Of a stretch of DNA of 64,000 nucleotides, positions 51,143 through 60,947 are shown piece by piece (the stretch's first letter is position 1; each line of letters starts with the position of its first letter). The notes under the pieces are model-generated. The model did not search any database. It had not been told where the DNA came from and saw nothing but the letters and a program-made list of their open reading frames with translations. The position numbers were made by a program, and so were the translations under genes. This DNA is from Sideroxydans lithotrophicus (lineage in GTDB: Bacteria; Pseudomonadota; Gammaproteobacteria; Burkholderiales; Gallionellaceae), in NCBI GenBank assembly GCA_020723185.1, contig DYJI01000004.1:1-64000 (forward strand). The letters are read 5' to 3'.

Positions 51143-51688
51143 TTATAGTTTTATGAAATGCTCGCGGTAGTGCTTCATCTCTTCAATGGATTCGTAGATA
51201 TCGGCCAGCGCCTCATGCTTGCCGTGCTTCTTGATGCCGTTGGCCACTTCCGGTTTCCAGCGGCGCGCCAGTTCCTTGAGCGTGCTCACATCCAGATTGC
51301 GGTAGTGGAAATAATCTTCCAGCTTGGGCATCCAGCGCGCCATGAAACGGCGGTCCTGGCAGATGGAATTGCCGCACATCGGCGAAGTGCGCGCCGGCAC
51401 ATACTCTTTCAGGAAATCCAGCATCTGCGCTTCCACCGCCGCCTCGTCCAGCGTGGAGGCCTTGACCTTGTCGATCAGGCCGGATTTGCCGTGGGTGGAC
51501 TTGTTCCAGTTGTCCATGCCGTCCAGCACCAGATCGGACTGGTGCACCACCAATACCGGCGATTCGGCGATGGTGTTCAGATCGCCGTCGGTGACGACCA
51601 TGGCGATCTCGATGATGCGGTCCGTGTCGGGGAATAGCCCCGTCATCTCCATGTCCAGCCAGACGAGGTTGTTTTGGTTTTGTGCCAT
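51143..51688 (-). CDS. orn: Oligoribonuclease
   Basis: Orn degrades 2-5 nt RNA and, in c-di-GMP users, the dinucleotide pGpG left by EAL phosphodiesterases. The 181-residue DEDDh exonuclease shows [10 protein letters not shown] (first Asp/Glu), the SGLIDKV segment, [13 protein letters not shown] and the final [15 protein letters not shown]-like region (here [19 protein letters not shown]) with the catalytic Asp. Length is standard. It lies 92 bp upstream of the diguanylate cyclase on the same strand and diverges from the M48 peptidase gene. Confidence 0.96.
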   Translation of the reverse strand: MAQNQNNLVWLDMEMTGLFPDTDRIIEIAMVVTDGDLNTIAESPVLVVHQSDLVLDGMDNWNKSTHGKSGLIDKVKASTLDEAAVEAQMLDFLKEYVPARTSPMCGNSICQDRRFMARWMPKLEDYFHYRNLDVSTLKELARRWKPEVANGIKKHGKHEALADIYESIEEMKHYREHFIKL

Positions 51689-51750
51689 AATCCACCGCAG
51701 AATCGTTATTGAAATTGCGGCGATTGTCGCACAGCCCGGCCTTCCTAACC

Positions 51751-53007
51751 ATGCTCCCCAGTCAATTCTCCGCCATCTTCGTTTCCCTGCTATTGACCAA
51801 TGTCGTGGTCAAGGCATGGCTGGCCTGGCGTCAGCTCGACCATGTCGCCGCCCACCGCGCCGAAGTGCCGCTCGCCTTCCGCGAACAGATCGGCATCGCC
51901 GCCCATCACAAGGCCGCCGACTACACCCGCACCCTGGTGCGCTTCGGCCTGATCGGCGTGTTGTTCGATGCCGTGCTGTTGCTGGTCTTCACGGTAGGCG
52001 GCGGCATCCAGACCCTGCACGACCTGATCGCACCACTGTTCGACAGCACGCTATTGCAAGGCGCACTGCTCATCGTCGCGGTGCTGATGCTGCAATCCCT
52101 GCTGGAAACGCCGCTCGACCTGTACCGCACCTTCAACATCGAAGCGCGCTTCGGCTTCAACAAGATGACGCTCAAGCTCTACCTCAGCGACATGCTCAAA
52201 CACCTGCTGCTCGGTGCCGCACTCGGCCTGCCGCTGCTGTTCGCGGTGCTGTGGCTGATGGACGGCATGGGGGAATACTGGTGGCTGTATGTGTGGAGCG
52301 TGTGGGTGGTGTTCAACCTGTTCCTGCTGTTCATCTACCCCAGCTACATCGCGCCGCTGTTCAACAAGTTCGAACCGCTGACGGATGAAGAGACCAAAAC
52401 TCGCATCGAAGCGCTGCTGCAACGCTGCGGCTTCTCCGCCAGCGGCCTGTTCGTGATGGACGGCAGCAAACGCAGCACGCACGGCAACGCCTACTTCACC
52501 GGCTTCGGCAAGACCAAGCGCATCGTGTTCTTCGACACCCTGCTGCAGCGCCTCACGCCGGGCGAGATGGATGCCGTGCTGGCGCACGAACTCGGCCACT
52601 TCAAACGCCGCCACGTGCTGCAACGCATCGTCGCTACCTTCGCCGTCAGCCTCGCCTTTTTGTGGGGACTGGCACAACTCATGCAAACCGAATGGTTCTA
52701 CGCCGGGCTGGGCGTGACCACGCAATCGACCGCCACCGCCCTGCTGCTGTTCTTCATGGCATTGCCGGTGTTCACCTTCATCCTGCACCCGCTCACCTCG
52801 GCCTGGTCGCGCAAGCATGAATACGAAGCCGATGCCTACGCCGCCGCGCAGACCGACGCCAACGAACTGGTGCGCGCACTGGTCAAGTTGTATCAGGACA
52901 ACGCCAAGACGCTGACGCCCGATCCGGTGTACGCTGCATTCTACGAATCACATCCGCCCGCGCCGATGCGCATCGCCCACTTGCAAAGAATAGGAGGCAA
53001 CAAATGA
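51751..53007 (+). CDS. M48 (Ste24-type) membrane zinc endopeptidase
   Basis: The 418-residue protein is an integral membrane metallopeptidase of the Ste24/CAAX-prenyl-protease-1 family. Several hydrophobic segments precede the zinc motif in [16 protein letters not shown] (HELGH) and the downstream EYEADAYAA that provides the third ligand. The N-terminal [12 protein letters not shown] loop is typical of the family. In bacteria these proteases act in membrane protein quality control; prenylated substrates are not expected. The ATG at 51751 starts the first membrane helix. It overlaps the cytochrome gene by 4 bp (ATGA). Confidence 0.88.
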   Translation: MLPSQFSAIFVSLLLTNVVVKAWLAWRQLDHVAAHRAEVPLAFREQIGIAAHHKAADYTRTLVRFGLIGVLFDAVLLLVFTVGGGIQTLHDLIAPLFDSTLLQGALLIVAVLMLQSLLETPLDLYRTFNIEARFGFNKMTLKLYLSDMLKHLLLGAALGLPLLFAVLWLMDGMGEYWWLYVWSVWVVFNLFLLFIYPSYIAPLFNKFEPLTDEETKTRIEALLQRCGFSASGLFVMDGSKRSTHGNAYFTGFGKTKRIVFFDTLLQRLTPGEMDAVLAHELGHFKRRHVLQRIVATFAVSLAFLWGLAQLMQTEWFYAGLGVTTQSTATALLLFFMALPVFTFILHPLTSAWSRKHEYEADAYAAAQTDANELVRALVKLYQDNAKTLTPDPVYAAFYESHPPAPMRIAHLQRIGGNK

Positions 53008-53309
53008 AGAAGACTCTGTTCCTGCTCACTTTCCTCTCACTGGGCGCTCACGCGACCCCGTTCGCGGCCGGCGATGCCGACCGGGGCGGCAAACTGTTCA
53101 CGAAATACGAATGCAGCAGTTGCCACGAAGCCCGCGTCGGCGGCGACGGCAGCGCCATCTTCACGCGCGCGAACCGCACCGTGCGCTCGGCGGACGACCT
53201 CATCGTGCAGATGGAGCGTTGCTCGGGCGCCATCGGCAAACAGCTCACTGCACAGGAGAAGCAGGACCTCGCAGCCTGGCTGAACCAGCGTTATTACCGC
53301 TTCAAGTGA
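53004..53309 (+). CDS. Small periplasmic monohaem cytochrome c
   Basis: The 101-residue precursor has a signal peptide ([16 protein letters not shown]) and one haem c motif CSSCH at about residues 37-41. A C-terminal AQEKQDLAAWLNQRYYRF helix typical of short class I cytochromes follows. A conserved Met ligand may be in LIVQMERCSG. It is translationally coupled to the M48 peptidase and lies 8 bp before phhB. The electron partner is unknown. A role in periplasmic electron transfer is general to the family. Confidence 0.85.
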   Translation: MKKTLFLLTFLSLGAHATPFAAGDADRGGKLFTKYECSSCHEARVGGDGSAIFTRANRTVRSADDLIVQMERCSGAIGKQLTAQEKQDLAAWLNQRYYRFK

Positions 53310-53317
53310 GTTTCGAC

Positions 53318-53650
53318 ATGACCGCCGACCTGCTGCTTCGACACTGCCAAGCCTGCAAGACAGGCGACACCGCACTGAGCGCGAGCGCAGCCAGCGAACT
53401 GCTCCAACGGCTGGAAGGCTGGACGCTGCAAGAAAAAAGCATCCGCAAGACTTTCGCGTTCAAGGACTATTACCAGACCATCGCCTTCGTCAACGCCATC
53501 GCCTGGATGACGCATCGCGAAGACCACCACCCCGACCTGCAGGTCGGCTACAACCGCTGCACAGTGGAATATTCCACGCATTCCGTCGGCGGACTGTCCG
53601 AAAACGATTTCATCTGCGCTGCGAAAGTCGACGCGCTGTACCAATCTTGA
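53318..53650 (+). CDS. phhB: Pterin-4-alpha-carbinolamine dehydratase
   Basis: PhhB (PCD/DCoH) dehydrates 4a-hydroxytetrahydrobiopterin, recycling pterin cofactor after phenylalanine hydroxylation. The 110-residue protein has EGWTLQEKSIRKTFAFKDY and the active-site motif MTHREDHHPDLQVGYNRCTV with the conserved HH and the following STHSVGGLSENDF. The ATG at 53318 gives the normal length; upstream in-frame codons read through the cytochrome gene. No phenylalanine hydroxylase gene is in the window, so the enzyme may serve another pterin-related role. Confidence 0.92.
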   Translation: MTADLLLRHCQACKTGDTALSASAASELLQRLEGWTLQEKSIRKTFAFKDYYQTIAFVNAIAWMTHREDHHPDLQVGYNRCTVEYSTHSVGGLSENDFICAAKVDALYQS

Positions 53651-53657
53651 GCACCCC

Positions 53658-53779
53658 CGTCATTCCGGCGCAGGCCGAAATCCAGCAATACAAACACACC
53701 GCGCAGCGGGCCGACTCGGCTTTGCCCGGCTGCGCCGGATTTTCTCATCAACTGGATTCCGGGCTGCGCCGGAATGACG
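53658..53779. repeat. Dispersed inverted repeat (CGTCATTCCGG family), copy 1
   Basis: The 122-bp segment begins CGTCATTCCGGCGCAGGCCG and ends in its near complement (GCGCCGGAATGACG). An AATCCAG/CTGGATT pair lies inside the ends. It fills the phhB-rsgA gap. A second copy with the same 20-base start lies at 62227-62340. The type is a very common dispersed repeat in proteobacterial genomes. Confidence 0.75.
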
Positions 53780-53798
53780 ACCTAACAGGCCATCAGAA

Positions 53799-54656
53799 TT
53801 GAACCTCACCGGACGCATCATCGCCGCATACGGCAGACACTATCTGGCCGAGACGCCGGAAGGTGAAATCATCGAATGCGTGCCGCGCGGCAAGAAGAGC
53901 GAGATCGCCTGCGGCGACAACATCGAATTCCAGCGCACCGGCACCGACCAGGGTGTGGTCGAACGCATCTCTCCGCGCAGCAGCCTGCTCTACCGCTCCG
54001 ACGCCTACAAACAAAAACTCATCGCCGCCAACGTCACGCAACTCATCATCGTCGTCGCCAGCGAACCCTCCTTCAACGACGAACTGCTGGCGCGCTGCCT
54101 GCTCGCCGGACACGAACAGTATCTGGACATGCTCATCGTGCTCAACAAGAGCGACCTGCCGCAGGTCGCCGCCGCGCGCGCGCAACTCGCACCGTATGCA
54201 AAGATCGGATATCGCATGCTGGAGCTCTCCGCCAAGCAGAACGTCGAGCCGCTGCTGCCCTTCCTGCAAGGACACATCAGCGTGCTGGTCGGTCAATCCG
54301 GCATGGGCAAATCCACGCTCATCAACGCGCTCATCCCCGAAGCGCAAGCCGCCACCCGCGAGATCTCCACCGTGCTCGATTCCGGCAAACACACCACCAC
54401 CCACGCCCGGCTGTATCACCTCAACAAAGACAGCGACCTCATCGACTGCCCCGGCGTGCAACTGTTCGGCCTGCACCACCTCGACTTCGCCACACTGGAA
54501 CGCAACTTCCCCGAATTCCTCCCCTACCTCGGCGAATGCCGCTTCGCCAATTGCAGCCACTCGCACGAACCGGATTGCGCGATACGCAAAGCCACCGACG
54601 CAGGCATCATCGATAAAAGAAGGTTGGAACTATTTCAGCAGATCGCTGGACACTGA
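53799..54656 (+). CDS. rsgA: Small-ribosomal-subunit GTPase RsgA
   Basis: RsgA is a circularly permuted GTPase that checks 30S subunit maturation. The 285-residue protein has an N-terminal OB domain, the G4 motif NKSDL before G1 (VGQSGMGKSTLINAL) and G3 (DCPGV), which shows the permutation. The C-terminal zinc site is ECRFANCSHSHEPDCAI. Translation starts at TTG 53799, 20 bp after the dispersed repeat. The N-terminus is somewhat shorter than in enterobacteria but complete. Length is usual for betaproteobacteria. Confidence 0.95.
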   Translation: MNLTGRIIAAYGRHYLAETPEGEIIECVPRGKKSEIACGDNIEFQRTGTDQGVVERISPRSSLLYRSDAYKQKLIAANVTQLIIVVASEPSFNDELLARCLLAGHEQYLDMLIVLNKSDLPQVAAARAQLAPYAKIGYRMLELSAKQNVEPLLPFLQGHISVLVGQSGMGKSTLINALIPEAQAATREISTVLDSGKHTTTHARLYHLNKDSDLIDCPGVQLFGLHHLDFATLERNFPEFLPYLGECRFANCSHSHEPDCAIRKATDAGIIDKRRLELFQQIAGH

Positions 54657-54697
54657 GCTGTTGCACTAATTGATCACGGATGTTTTCTTGGACTGTA

Positions 54698-54765
54698 TTT
54701 CGGCCATAACTGCCGGTGGTGAACTTCCTGTTTGGCGTCTGCTATGGAGAAGTCAGCTGACCGTG
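54698..54765. repeat. Left inverted repeat of the toxin-antitoxin cassette
   Basis: TTTCGGCCATAACTGCCGGT (54698-54717) is perfectly inverted at 55538-55557. At the same offset of 39 bases both arms have GTCTGCTATGGA (54737-54748). The arms differ between and beyond these blocks. Confidence 0.75.
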
Positions 54766-54841
54766 GGGGTATCAGTTCGATGAATGTCAACTATCAGCGC
54801 TAGCAAACTTGACTAAAGTAGCCAGCAGGATACAATGGTGC

Positions 54842-55147
54842 ATGGTCGAAATTCGCAAAACAGAGAAATATGCCAACTGGATTGACGGGCTTCGCGACTT
54901 GCGGGCACGGATGCGGATCCTGGCTAGAGTTGAAAGACTCAGGGCTGGCAATGCAGGGGATGTAAAACCCATTGGTGCTGGTGTATCTGAAATGCGTATC
55001 GACTATGGGCCCGGATATAGAGTCTATTTTGCTAAGCGCGGCGAATTGTTGATCATTCTGCTTGCGGGAGGCGATAAACGATCTCAAGCGGCGGACATCA
55101 AAACAGTGTTGGAACTGGCTTCAAAGTTAAAGGAGATCGAAAAATGA
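54842..55147 (+). CDS. RelE/ParE-superfamily toxin (HigB-like killer protein)
   Basis: The 101-residue protein fits the phage/plasmid addiction killer family of RelE-like toxins, which usually cleave mRNA at the ribosome or hit gyrase. Motifs seen are VEIRKTEKYANWIDGLRD, the basic RMRILARVERLRAG, and EMRIDYGPGYRVYFAKRG followed by ILLAGGDKRSQAADI. The ATG at 54842 gives the usual start; a TTG 11 codons earlier is less likely. It overlaps the antitoxin by 4 bp. Base composition is clearly less GC-rich than the neighbours, a sign of transfer. Target is unknown. Confidence 0.88.
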   Translation: MVEIRKTEKYANWIDGLRDLRARMRILARVERLRAGNAGDVKPIGAGVSEMRIDYGPGYRVYFAKRGELLIILLAGGDKRSQAADIKTVLELASKLKEIEK

Positions 55148-55428
55148 TCACAACGACACGTTATGACGTAGCAGAACATCTTCGAACACCAGAAGAAATG
55201 GCGATGTATCTGGATGCTTGTATCGAGGAATCTGGTGGCGATGCCGCTTTCATCGCCAAAGCTCTCGGTGATATTGCGAGAGCACAAGGTATGGCTCAAG
55301 TTGCCGAGAAATCAGGACTCTCGCGCGAGAGTTTGTACAAATCTCTCTCAGGCGAACGAGTACCAAGCTTCGACACCATACTGAAAGTTACTCAGGCATT
55401 AGGCGTAAAACTGCACGCCAGCGTTTGA
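55144..55428 (+). CDS. HTH antitoxin partner (HigA-like addiction antidote)
   Basis: The 94-residue protein is the cognate antidote: an N-terminal TTRYDVAEHLRTPEEMAMYL toxin-contact region, then a helix-turn-helix (IARAQGMAQVAEKSGLSRESL) and LSGERVPSFDTILKVTQALG. Such antitoxins neutralise the toxin and repress their own operon. The ATG overlaps the toxin stop (ATGA). Toxin-first order is typical for higBA-type pairs. The pair is bounded by inverted repeats and is AT-richer than the chromosome around it. Confidence 0.9.
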   Translation: MITTTRYDVAEHLRTPEEMAMYLDACIEESGGDAAFIAKALGDIARAQGMAQVAEKSGLSRESLYKSLSGERVPSFDTILKVTQALGVKLHASV

Positions 55429-55489
55429 GCTTCACTCACCGGAAATTCCGGACTTTGTATATCACTGATGTTGTTCAATCAGATGATTC

Positions 55490-55557
55490 CGGAGTCGGTT
55501 AAGCATTCCATAGCAGACGTTTGACTGAAAACACCCGACCGGCAGTTATGGCCGAAA
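55490..55557. repeat. Right inverted repeat of the toxin-antitoxin cassette
   Basis: The complement of the left arm: ACCGGCAGTTATGGCCGAAA at 55538-55557 and TCCATAGCAGAC at 55507-55518. With the left arm it bounds an 860-bp unit holding only the toxin-antitoxin pair. No target-site duplication is evident. Confidence 0.75.
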
Positions 55558-55627
55558 AACAGAAACGCCCTCCCACAACCGCCACACCTTCAACTGGATT
55601 TTCTTAATTGCGCCCGACAGGTGTGGC

Positions 55628-56959
55628 TCACCCCTCTCCCGCGCCCCTGAGCTTCCGATACAAAGTGCGCTCGCTGACGCCCAGGTGCCGCGCCAGCGTC
55701 TTGCGGTCGCCGGGGAATTGCGCGGCCGCCCAATTCAGATAGCGTTTCTCCAGACTGGCGAGCGGTGCAATCTCCGTCAGCGGCTGGCCTTGCGGCATGG
55801 CGGACAGCGCGCCCGGCAAGCTTTCCAGATTGAGGTGTTGCGGTAGCAGGGTGTTGCCGTCCAGCATGATCAGCGCACGCTCCAGGATGTTGCGCAACTC
55901 GCGCACATTGCCGGGGAAGTCGTGTTGCATCAGCAGTGTCATCGCTTCCGCGCTGATGGCGACTTTTTTGCCGGGTGAGAGTTGCGACAGCAGTGATTCC
56001 GCCAGCATGGGCAGATCTTCGCGGCGCTCGCGCAACGGTGGCAGCGCAATGGGGAAGACGTTGATGCGGAAGTACAGGTCTTGGCGGAAGGTGCCTTTGC
56101 GCACCATCTGCGCCAGATCGCGGTGGGTCGCGGCGACCAGCCGGAAATCAGCACGCAATGGCTCCACGCCGCCGATGCGGCGATAGGTGCCCGCTTCCAT
56201 CAAGCGCAACAGTTTGACCTGCAGCGACAGCGGAATATCGCCCACTTCGTCTAGGAACAGCGTGCCTCCACGCACCGCTTCCACCAGTCCGATCTTGCGG
56301 CCGACCGCGCCGGTGAACGCGCCTTTCTCGTAGCCGAACAGCTCGCTCTCGAACAGGCTCTCGGTCAGCCCCGAACATTCCAGCGCAACGAATGGTGCGG
56401 CCGCGCGCGGACTCATATCGTGGATGGCATGGGCGACCAGTTCTTTGCCGGTGCCGGACTCGCCCAGCAGCAGCACCGAACTCTCGTGCGCGGCCACGCG
56501 CTTGGCCAGTTCCAGCATGCGGTTGAACGGGCGCGAGAAGCCCACCATCTTCCGCTCGCTTCCCGCTTCGCCCACATGCCGCAGGAAGTGCATGGTCTCC
56601 ATGTAGTAGCGCGTGCCGCCGCGCGCGTCCTTGACCGGCACCATCTCTACTTCGACATGCTCGCGCCCCGCCGAGGTGTGGTGCACATGCAGCACGCGGC
56701 TGGGTTCACCGCTGGTCATGGTTTCGCGCAGCGGGCAATTCTCTCCGGCCTGATCGCAAGGTTTGTCGTAGTGATGGGAGAGCTGGTAGCAATAGCGTCC
56801 TTCGACCTGTTTGCCTGCGCTGAACTCGCGCCGGTAGGCCGCATTGGCCGCGACGATGCGGTACTGCGCATCGAGCAATATCTTCGGTTCGGGGAAGCTG
56901 TTCAGCAGTTGCAATGTCTCTGCGGAGAGCTTCGCTTTCATGTCATTTGAGGCGGTCAT
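55628..56959 (-). CDS. Sigma-54-dependent transcriptional activator with Cys-containing PAS domain
   Basis: The 443-residue protein has a PAS-like sensor (~15-125), an AAA+ domain (~138-370) and a Fis-type HTH (~400-443). The AAA+ parts are Walker A GESGTGKE (166-173), GAFTGA (213-218), which contacts sigma-54, and Walker [10 protein letters not shown]. The sensor contains C57, H62, H63, C68 and C75 in [23 protein letters not shown] (read in two parts), suggesting a metal, haem or redox site. The start is uncertain: ATGs at 56968, 56959 and 56941 all lack good ribosome-binding sites. It diverges from the ferredoxin-ccoG operon, which has a sigma-54 promoter, so that operon is its likely target. 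Confidence 0.88.
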   Translation of the reverse strand: MTASNDMKAKLSAETLQLLNSFPEPKILLDAQYRIVAANAAYRREFSAGKQVEGRYCYQLSHHYDKPCDQAGENCPLRETMTSGEPSRVLHVHHTSAGREHVEVEMVPVKDARGGTRYYMETMHFLRHVGEAGSERKMVGFSRPFNRMLELAKRVAAHESSVLLLGESGTGKELVAHAIHDMSPRAAAPFVALECSGLTESLFESELFGYEKGAFTGAVGRKIGLVEAVRGGTLFLDEVGDIPLSLQVKLLRLMEAGTYRRIGGVEPLRADFRLVAATHRDLAQMVRKGTFRQDLYFRINVFPIALPPLRERREDLPMLAESLLSQLSPGKKVAISAEAMTLLMQHDFPGNVRELRNILERALIMLDGNTLLPQHLNLESLPGALSAMPQGQPLTEIAPLASLEKRYLNWAAAQFPGDRKTLARHLGVSERTLYRKLRGAGEG

Positions 56960-57074
56960 GGCAGGCATGCTATGCCACATACGGCAGTTCAAGCAAGCGA
57001 ACGATCCGACGCCGCACCTGCCGATCACACGCATCCCAATGAAGGGATTGATGATTGTTCGATATCCCTGCAAG

Positions 57075-57090
57075 TGGCACGGCGATTGCA
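57075..57090 (+). promoter_or_regulatory. Sigma-54 promoter before the ferredoxin-ccoG operon
   Basis: TGGCACG-GCGA-TTGCA is a perfect match to the -24/-12 consensus. The transcription start would be near 57101. The divergent gene encodes a sigma-54 activator; inverted motifs such as TGGCA...TGCCA at 56959-56978 may be its binding site. Confidence 0.85.
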
Positions 57091-57100
57091 TTGTTGCAAA

Positions 57101-58929
<1,829 letters not shown>

Positions 58930-58955
58930 GGCGACCGCAACTCACCAGAGGGATC

Positions 58956-58993
58956 ATTCGGGCATCACCCGCGCAAGCAGGTGATGCCCGAAT
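58956..58993. terminator. Hairpin between convergent ccoG and thioredoxin-like gene
   Basis: A perfect 14-bp stem (ATTCGGGCATCACC and complement) with a 10-base loop lies between the two stops. No strong T-run follows, but position and stability suggest it ends both transcripts. Confidence 0.6.
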
Positions 58994-59862
58994 CACTTTC
59001 CGGAGCGCTTCGCCACATCGCGCAGCAAAGGCAGATACTGCTCCCAGTGCGCGACCGGACCGTGATTGGCGAACACCACGATACCGTGCTTGTCCAGCAC
59101 ATAGGTGGTAGGGAAGACGGGAGCGATGTATCGGTCGTGCACGGTCTTGCCGTCGGCGAGCTGCAGAGTATCCGAGCGCGAGTCCTGTGCGCCCGAATCG
59201 TAGAAAGACATGCGCAGCTTCTGCTGTTTGAGCCAGCGTTGCGCGACCGCATGACTCTCCCGCACTTGCAGCATCACCAGCCGGATGTCGGCGGTCTTGT
59301 CCAACGCGCGCTGCAATCGTTGCAACTCCGGCATCTCGTGCCGGCAGGGCGGACACCATGAGCCCCAGAAATGCAGCACCACCACCTTGCCGCGCAGTGC
59401 GGCAAGATTCAGTTTCTTGCCGGCAGCATCACTGAACGCCAGATCGAAGAAGCGTTGCCCGAGTTCATTGCCGATCGGCGCGCGGTCTGCCGCCGCACGA
59501 TCAAGATACGGCCCCCACATGCGCGACCAAGCCTGCACGTCGAACACCACCTTGTCGTCCAGCGCATACAACAGACAAGCGCGGCCGCTGTCGTTCTCGC
59601 AAAGTTGCAGCGCATCTTCGGCCACGGTATCCGCCGCACTACCCTCGCCCATCCAGAACCAGGTGCCGCCCGGTGCGATGGCGAAAGCACGATGCGGTCG
59701 CGCCGCCAGGAACGCGCGGTAGCCTTCCTGACCGCCACGGTCCAGATGCGGAACCGCCTCGACATCCCGCACATCCGCGGCATGGCTCGACAATGGGAAC
59801 GACAGCAGAAGCGCAAGGCAGCTTGCGAATAACGATCCAAAGCGGGGAGGTTTGTGTCTCAC
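58993..59862 (-). CDS. Exported thioredoxin-like protein (TlpA/ResA family) with N-terminal extra domain
   Basis: The 289-residue precursor has a signal peptide (FASCLALLLSFPLSSHA). A first domain of ~110 residues follows (FAIAPGGTWFWMGEGSA..., DALQLCENDSGRACLLYALDD), weakly like DUF4189-type repeats. A C-terminal redoxin domain has the active site WGSWCPPCRHEMPEL and the cis-Pro in APVFPTTYVLD. It should act in the periplasm as a thiol-disulfide reductase, for example in cytochrome c maturation. Start GTG 59862 gives the signal peptide directly. It lies 14 bp after the CobD/CbiB-like gene. Confidence 0.85.
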   Translation of the reverse strand: MRHKPPRFGSLFASCLALLLSFPLSSHAADVRDVEAVPHLDRGGQEGYRAFLAARPHRAFAIAPGGTWFWMGEGSAADTVAEDALQLCENDSGRACLLYALDDKVVFDVQAWSRMWGPYLDRAAADRAPIGNELGQRFFDLAFSDAAGKKLNLAALRGKVVVLHFWGSWCPPCRHEMPELQRLQRALDKTADIRLVMLQVRESHAVAQRWLKQQKLRMSFYDSGAQDSRSDTLQLADGKTVHDRYIAPVFPTTYVLDKHGIVVFANHGPVAHWEQYLPLLRDVAKRSGK

Positions 59863-59876
59863 GATCCCTGGACGGC

Positions 59877-60809
59877 TCAACCGAGCAGATTCGCCCCGGT
59901 CAGCAGCAGCATCATCAACAGCCAGAACACCAGCGTGCGCCATGCCAGGCCGATGGCGCTCTGCATGTGTTCGGCATCGACTTCTTCACCGTTGCCAAGA
60001 TCGGGGCGGAACACTGGCTGGTCGTCCAGCACGAGTGTCTTGCCGAGTTTGATGCCGAGTGCGCCGGCCCCGCTGGCCAGCACGATGCCCTCGTCCGGCT
60101 CAGGCCATTCTGCGGCCTGCGTGCGCCAGCTGTAGATGGTGTCCTCGAAATTTCCGACGATGGCGAAGCTGCCGGCGGTCAGGCGCAGGGGAAGCCAGTC
60201 GAGCATATGGCACATCCGCCGTGCGAAGGTGCCGAAGTCGCTGCCTTCTTCCTGATCCTTATTCCAGCGTGCGCCGATGAATGTCGCCAGGCGATAGAGC
60301 ATGGCACCGACCGGGCCCATACCCAGCATCATGAAGATGACGAACCAGACGATGACGCCGAACACATGGCGGTACGAGGCAAGCAGCGCCTGCTCGATGG
60401 AGAGGCGCGCCACTTCCTGCGGGTCGAGTTCGTTGCAGGATCTTCCCGTCCATTCTCCCAGCAGCGCGCGCGCCTGAAGCAGGTCGTTATCCCGCAGGGC
60501 GAGATTGATGTCGGTGAAGTAATGGCTGAACTGGCGGAAGCCCATGGTGAGGTAGAGCACCAGCACACTGAAGGCCCAGGCGAACACCGCATGTTTGGAC
60601 AGCAGGATGCAGTACAGCGCCCAGATCAGCAACAGCGGCAACATCACGGCGAGCAGCCATGCGATGCGCCCGTGCGAATGCTCGCCAGCATCGAAACGGC
60701 TGCGGAAATACTGCGCATAGTCTCCCAGCCAGGCATGCAGGTACTTGCGCGACGAGAGCGGATGGAGCTGTTCCAGCAACAGGGCGGCGATCAGTGACAG
60801 CAGGCTCAT
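59877..60809 (-). CDS. CobD/CbiB-family membrane protein
   Basis: The 310-residue protein has four or five hydrophobic segments (for example AWLLAVMLPLLLIWALYCILL and VFGVIVWFVIFMMLGMGPVG) and the family pattern FRQFSHYFTDINLALRDNDL, then ARALLGEW and RFAIVGNFEDTIYSW-like (here SFAIVGNFEDTIYSWR). The branch is the one annotated CobD/CbiB-like in betaproteobacteria, related to AmpE, rather than a proven adenosylcobinamide-phosphate synthase. No cobalamin genes are nearby, so a role in B12 is doubtful. The start ATG at 60809 begins the first helix. Confidence 0.75.
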   Translation of the reverse strand: MSLLSLIAALLLEQLHPLSSRKYLHAWLGDYAQYFRSRFDAGEHSHGRIAWLLAVMLPLLLIWALYCILLSKHAVFAWAFSVLVLYLTMGFRQFSHYFTDINLALRDNDLLQARALLGEWTGRSCNELDPQEVARLSIEQALLASYRHVFGVIVWFVIFMMLGMGPVGAMLYRLATFIGARWNKDQEEGSDFGTFARRMCHMLDWLPLRLTAGSFAIVGNFEDTIYSWRTQAAEWPEPDEGIVLASGAGALGIKLGKTLVLDDQPVFRPDLGNGEEVDAEHMQSAIGLAWRTLVFWLLMMLLLTGANLLG

Positions 60810-60889
60810 GGCTCAGAGGGGCATCCGTTTCGAATGTGGGCAAAGATACCACAGCCGTGGAGCAAGTTGGAATGGCCTGAAACACAGGG

Positions 60890-60924
60890 ATACGGCCCGC
60901 TCCATTGCATGGACCGGGCCGTAT
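60890..60924 (-). terminator. Hairpin after cysN
   Basis: ATACGGCCCG and CGGGCCGTAT pair over 10 bp; an inner TCCAT/ATGGA stem follows after one C.C mismatch. It lies 24 bp after the cysN stop. No T-run, so its role as a terminator is inferred. Confidence 0.55.
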
Positions 60925-60947
60925 GGGTTGAACAACAGCCGGTCTGA

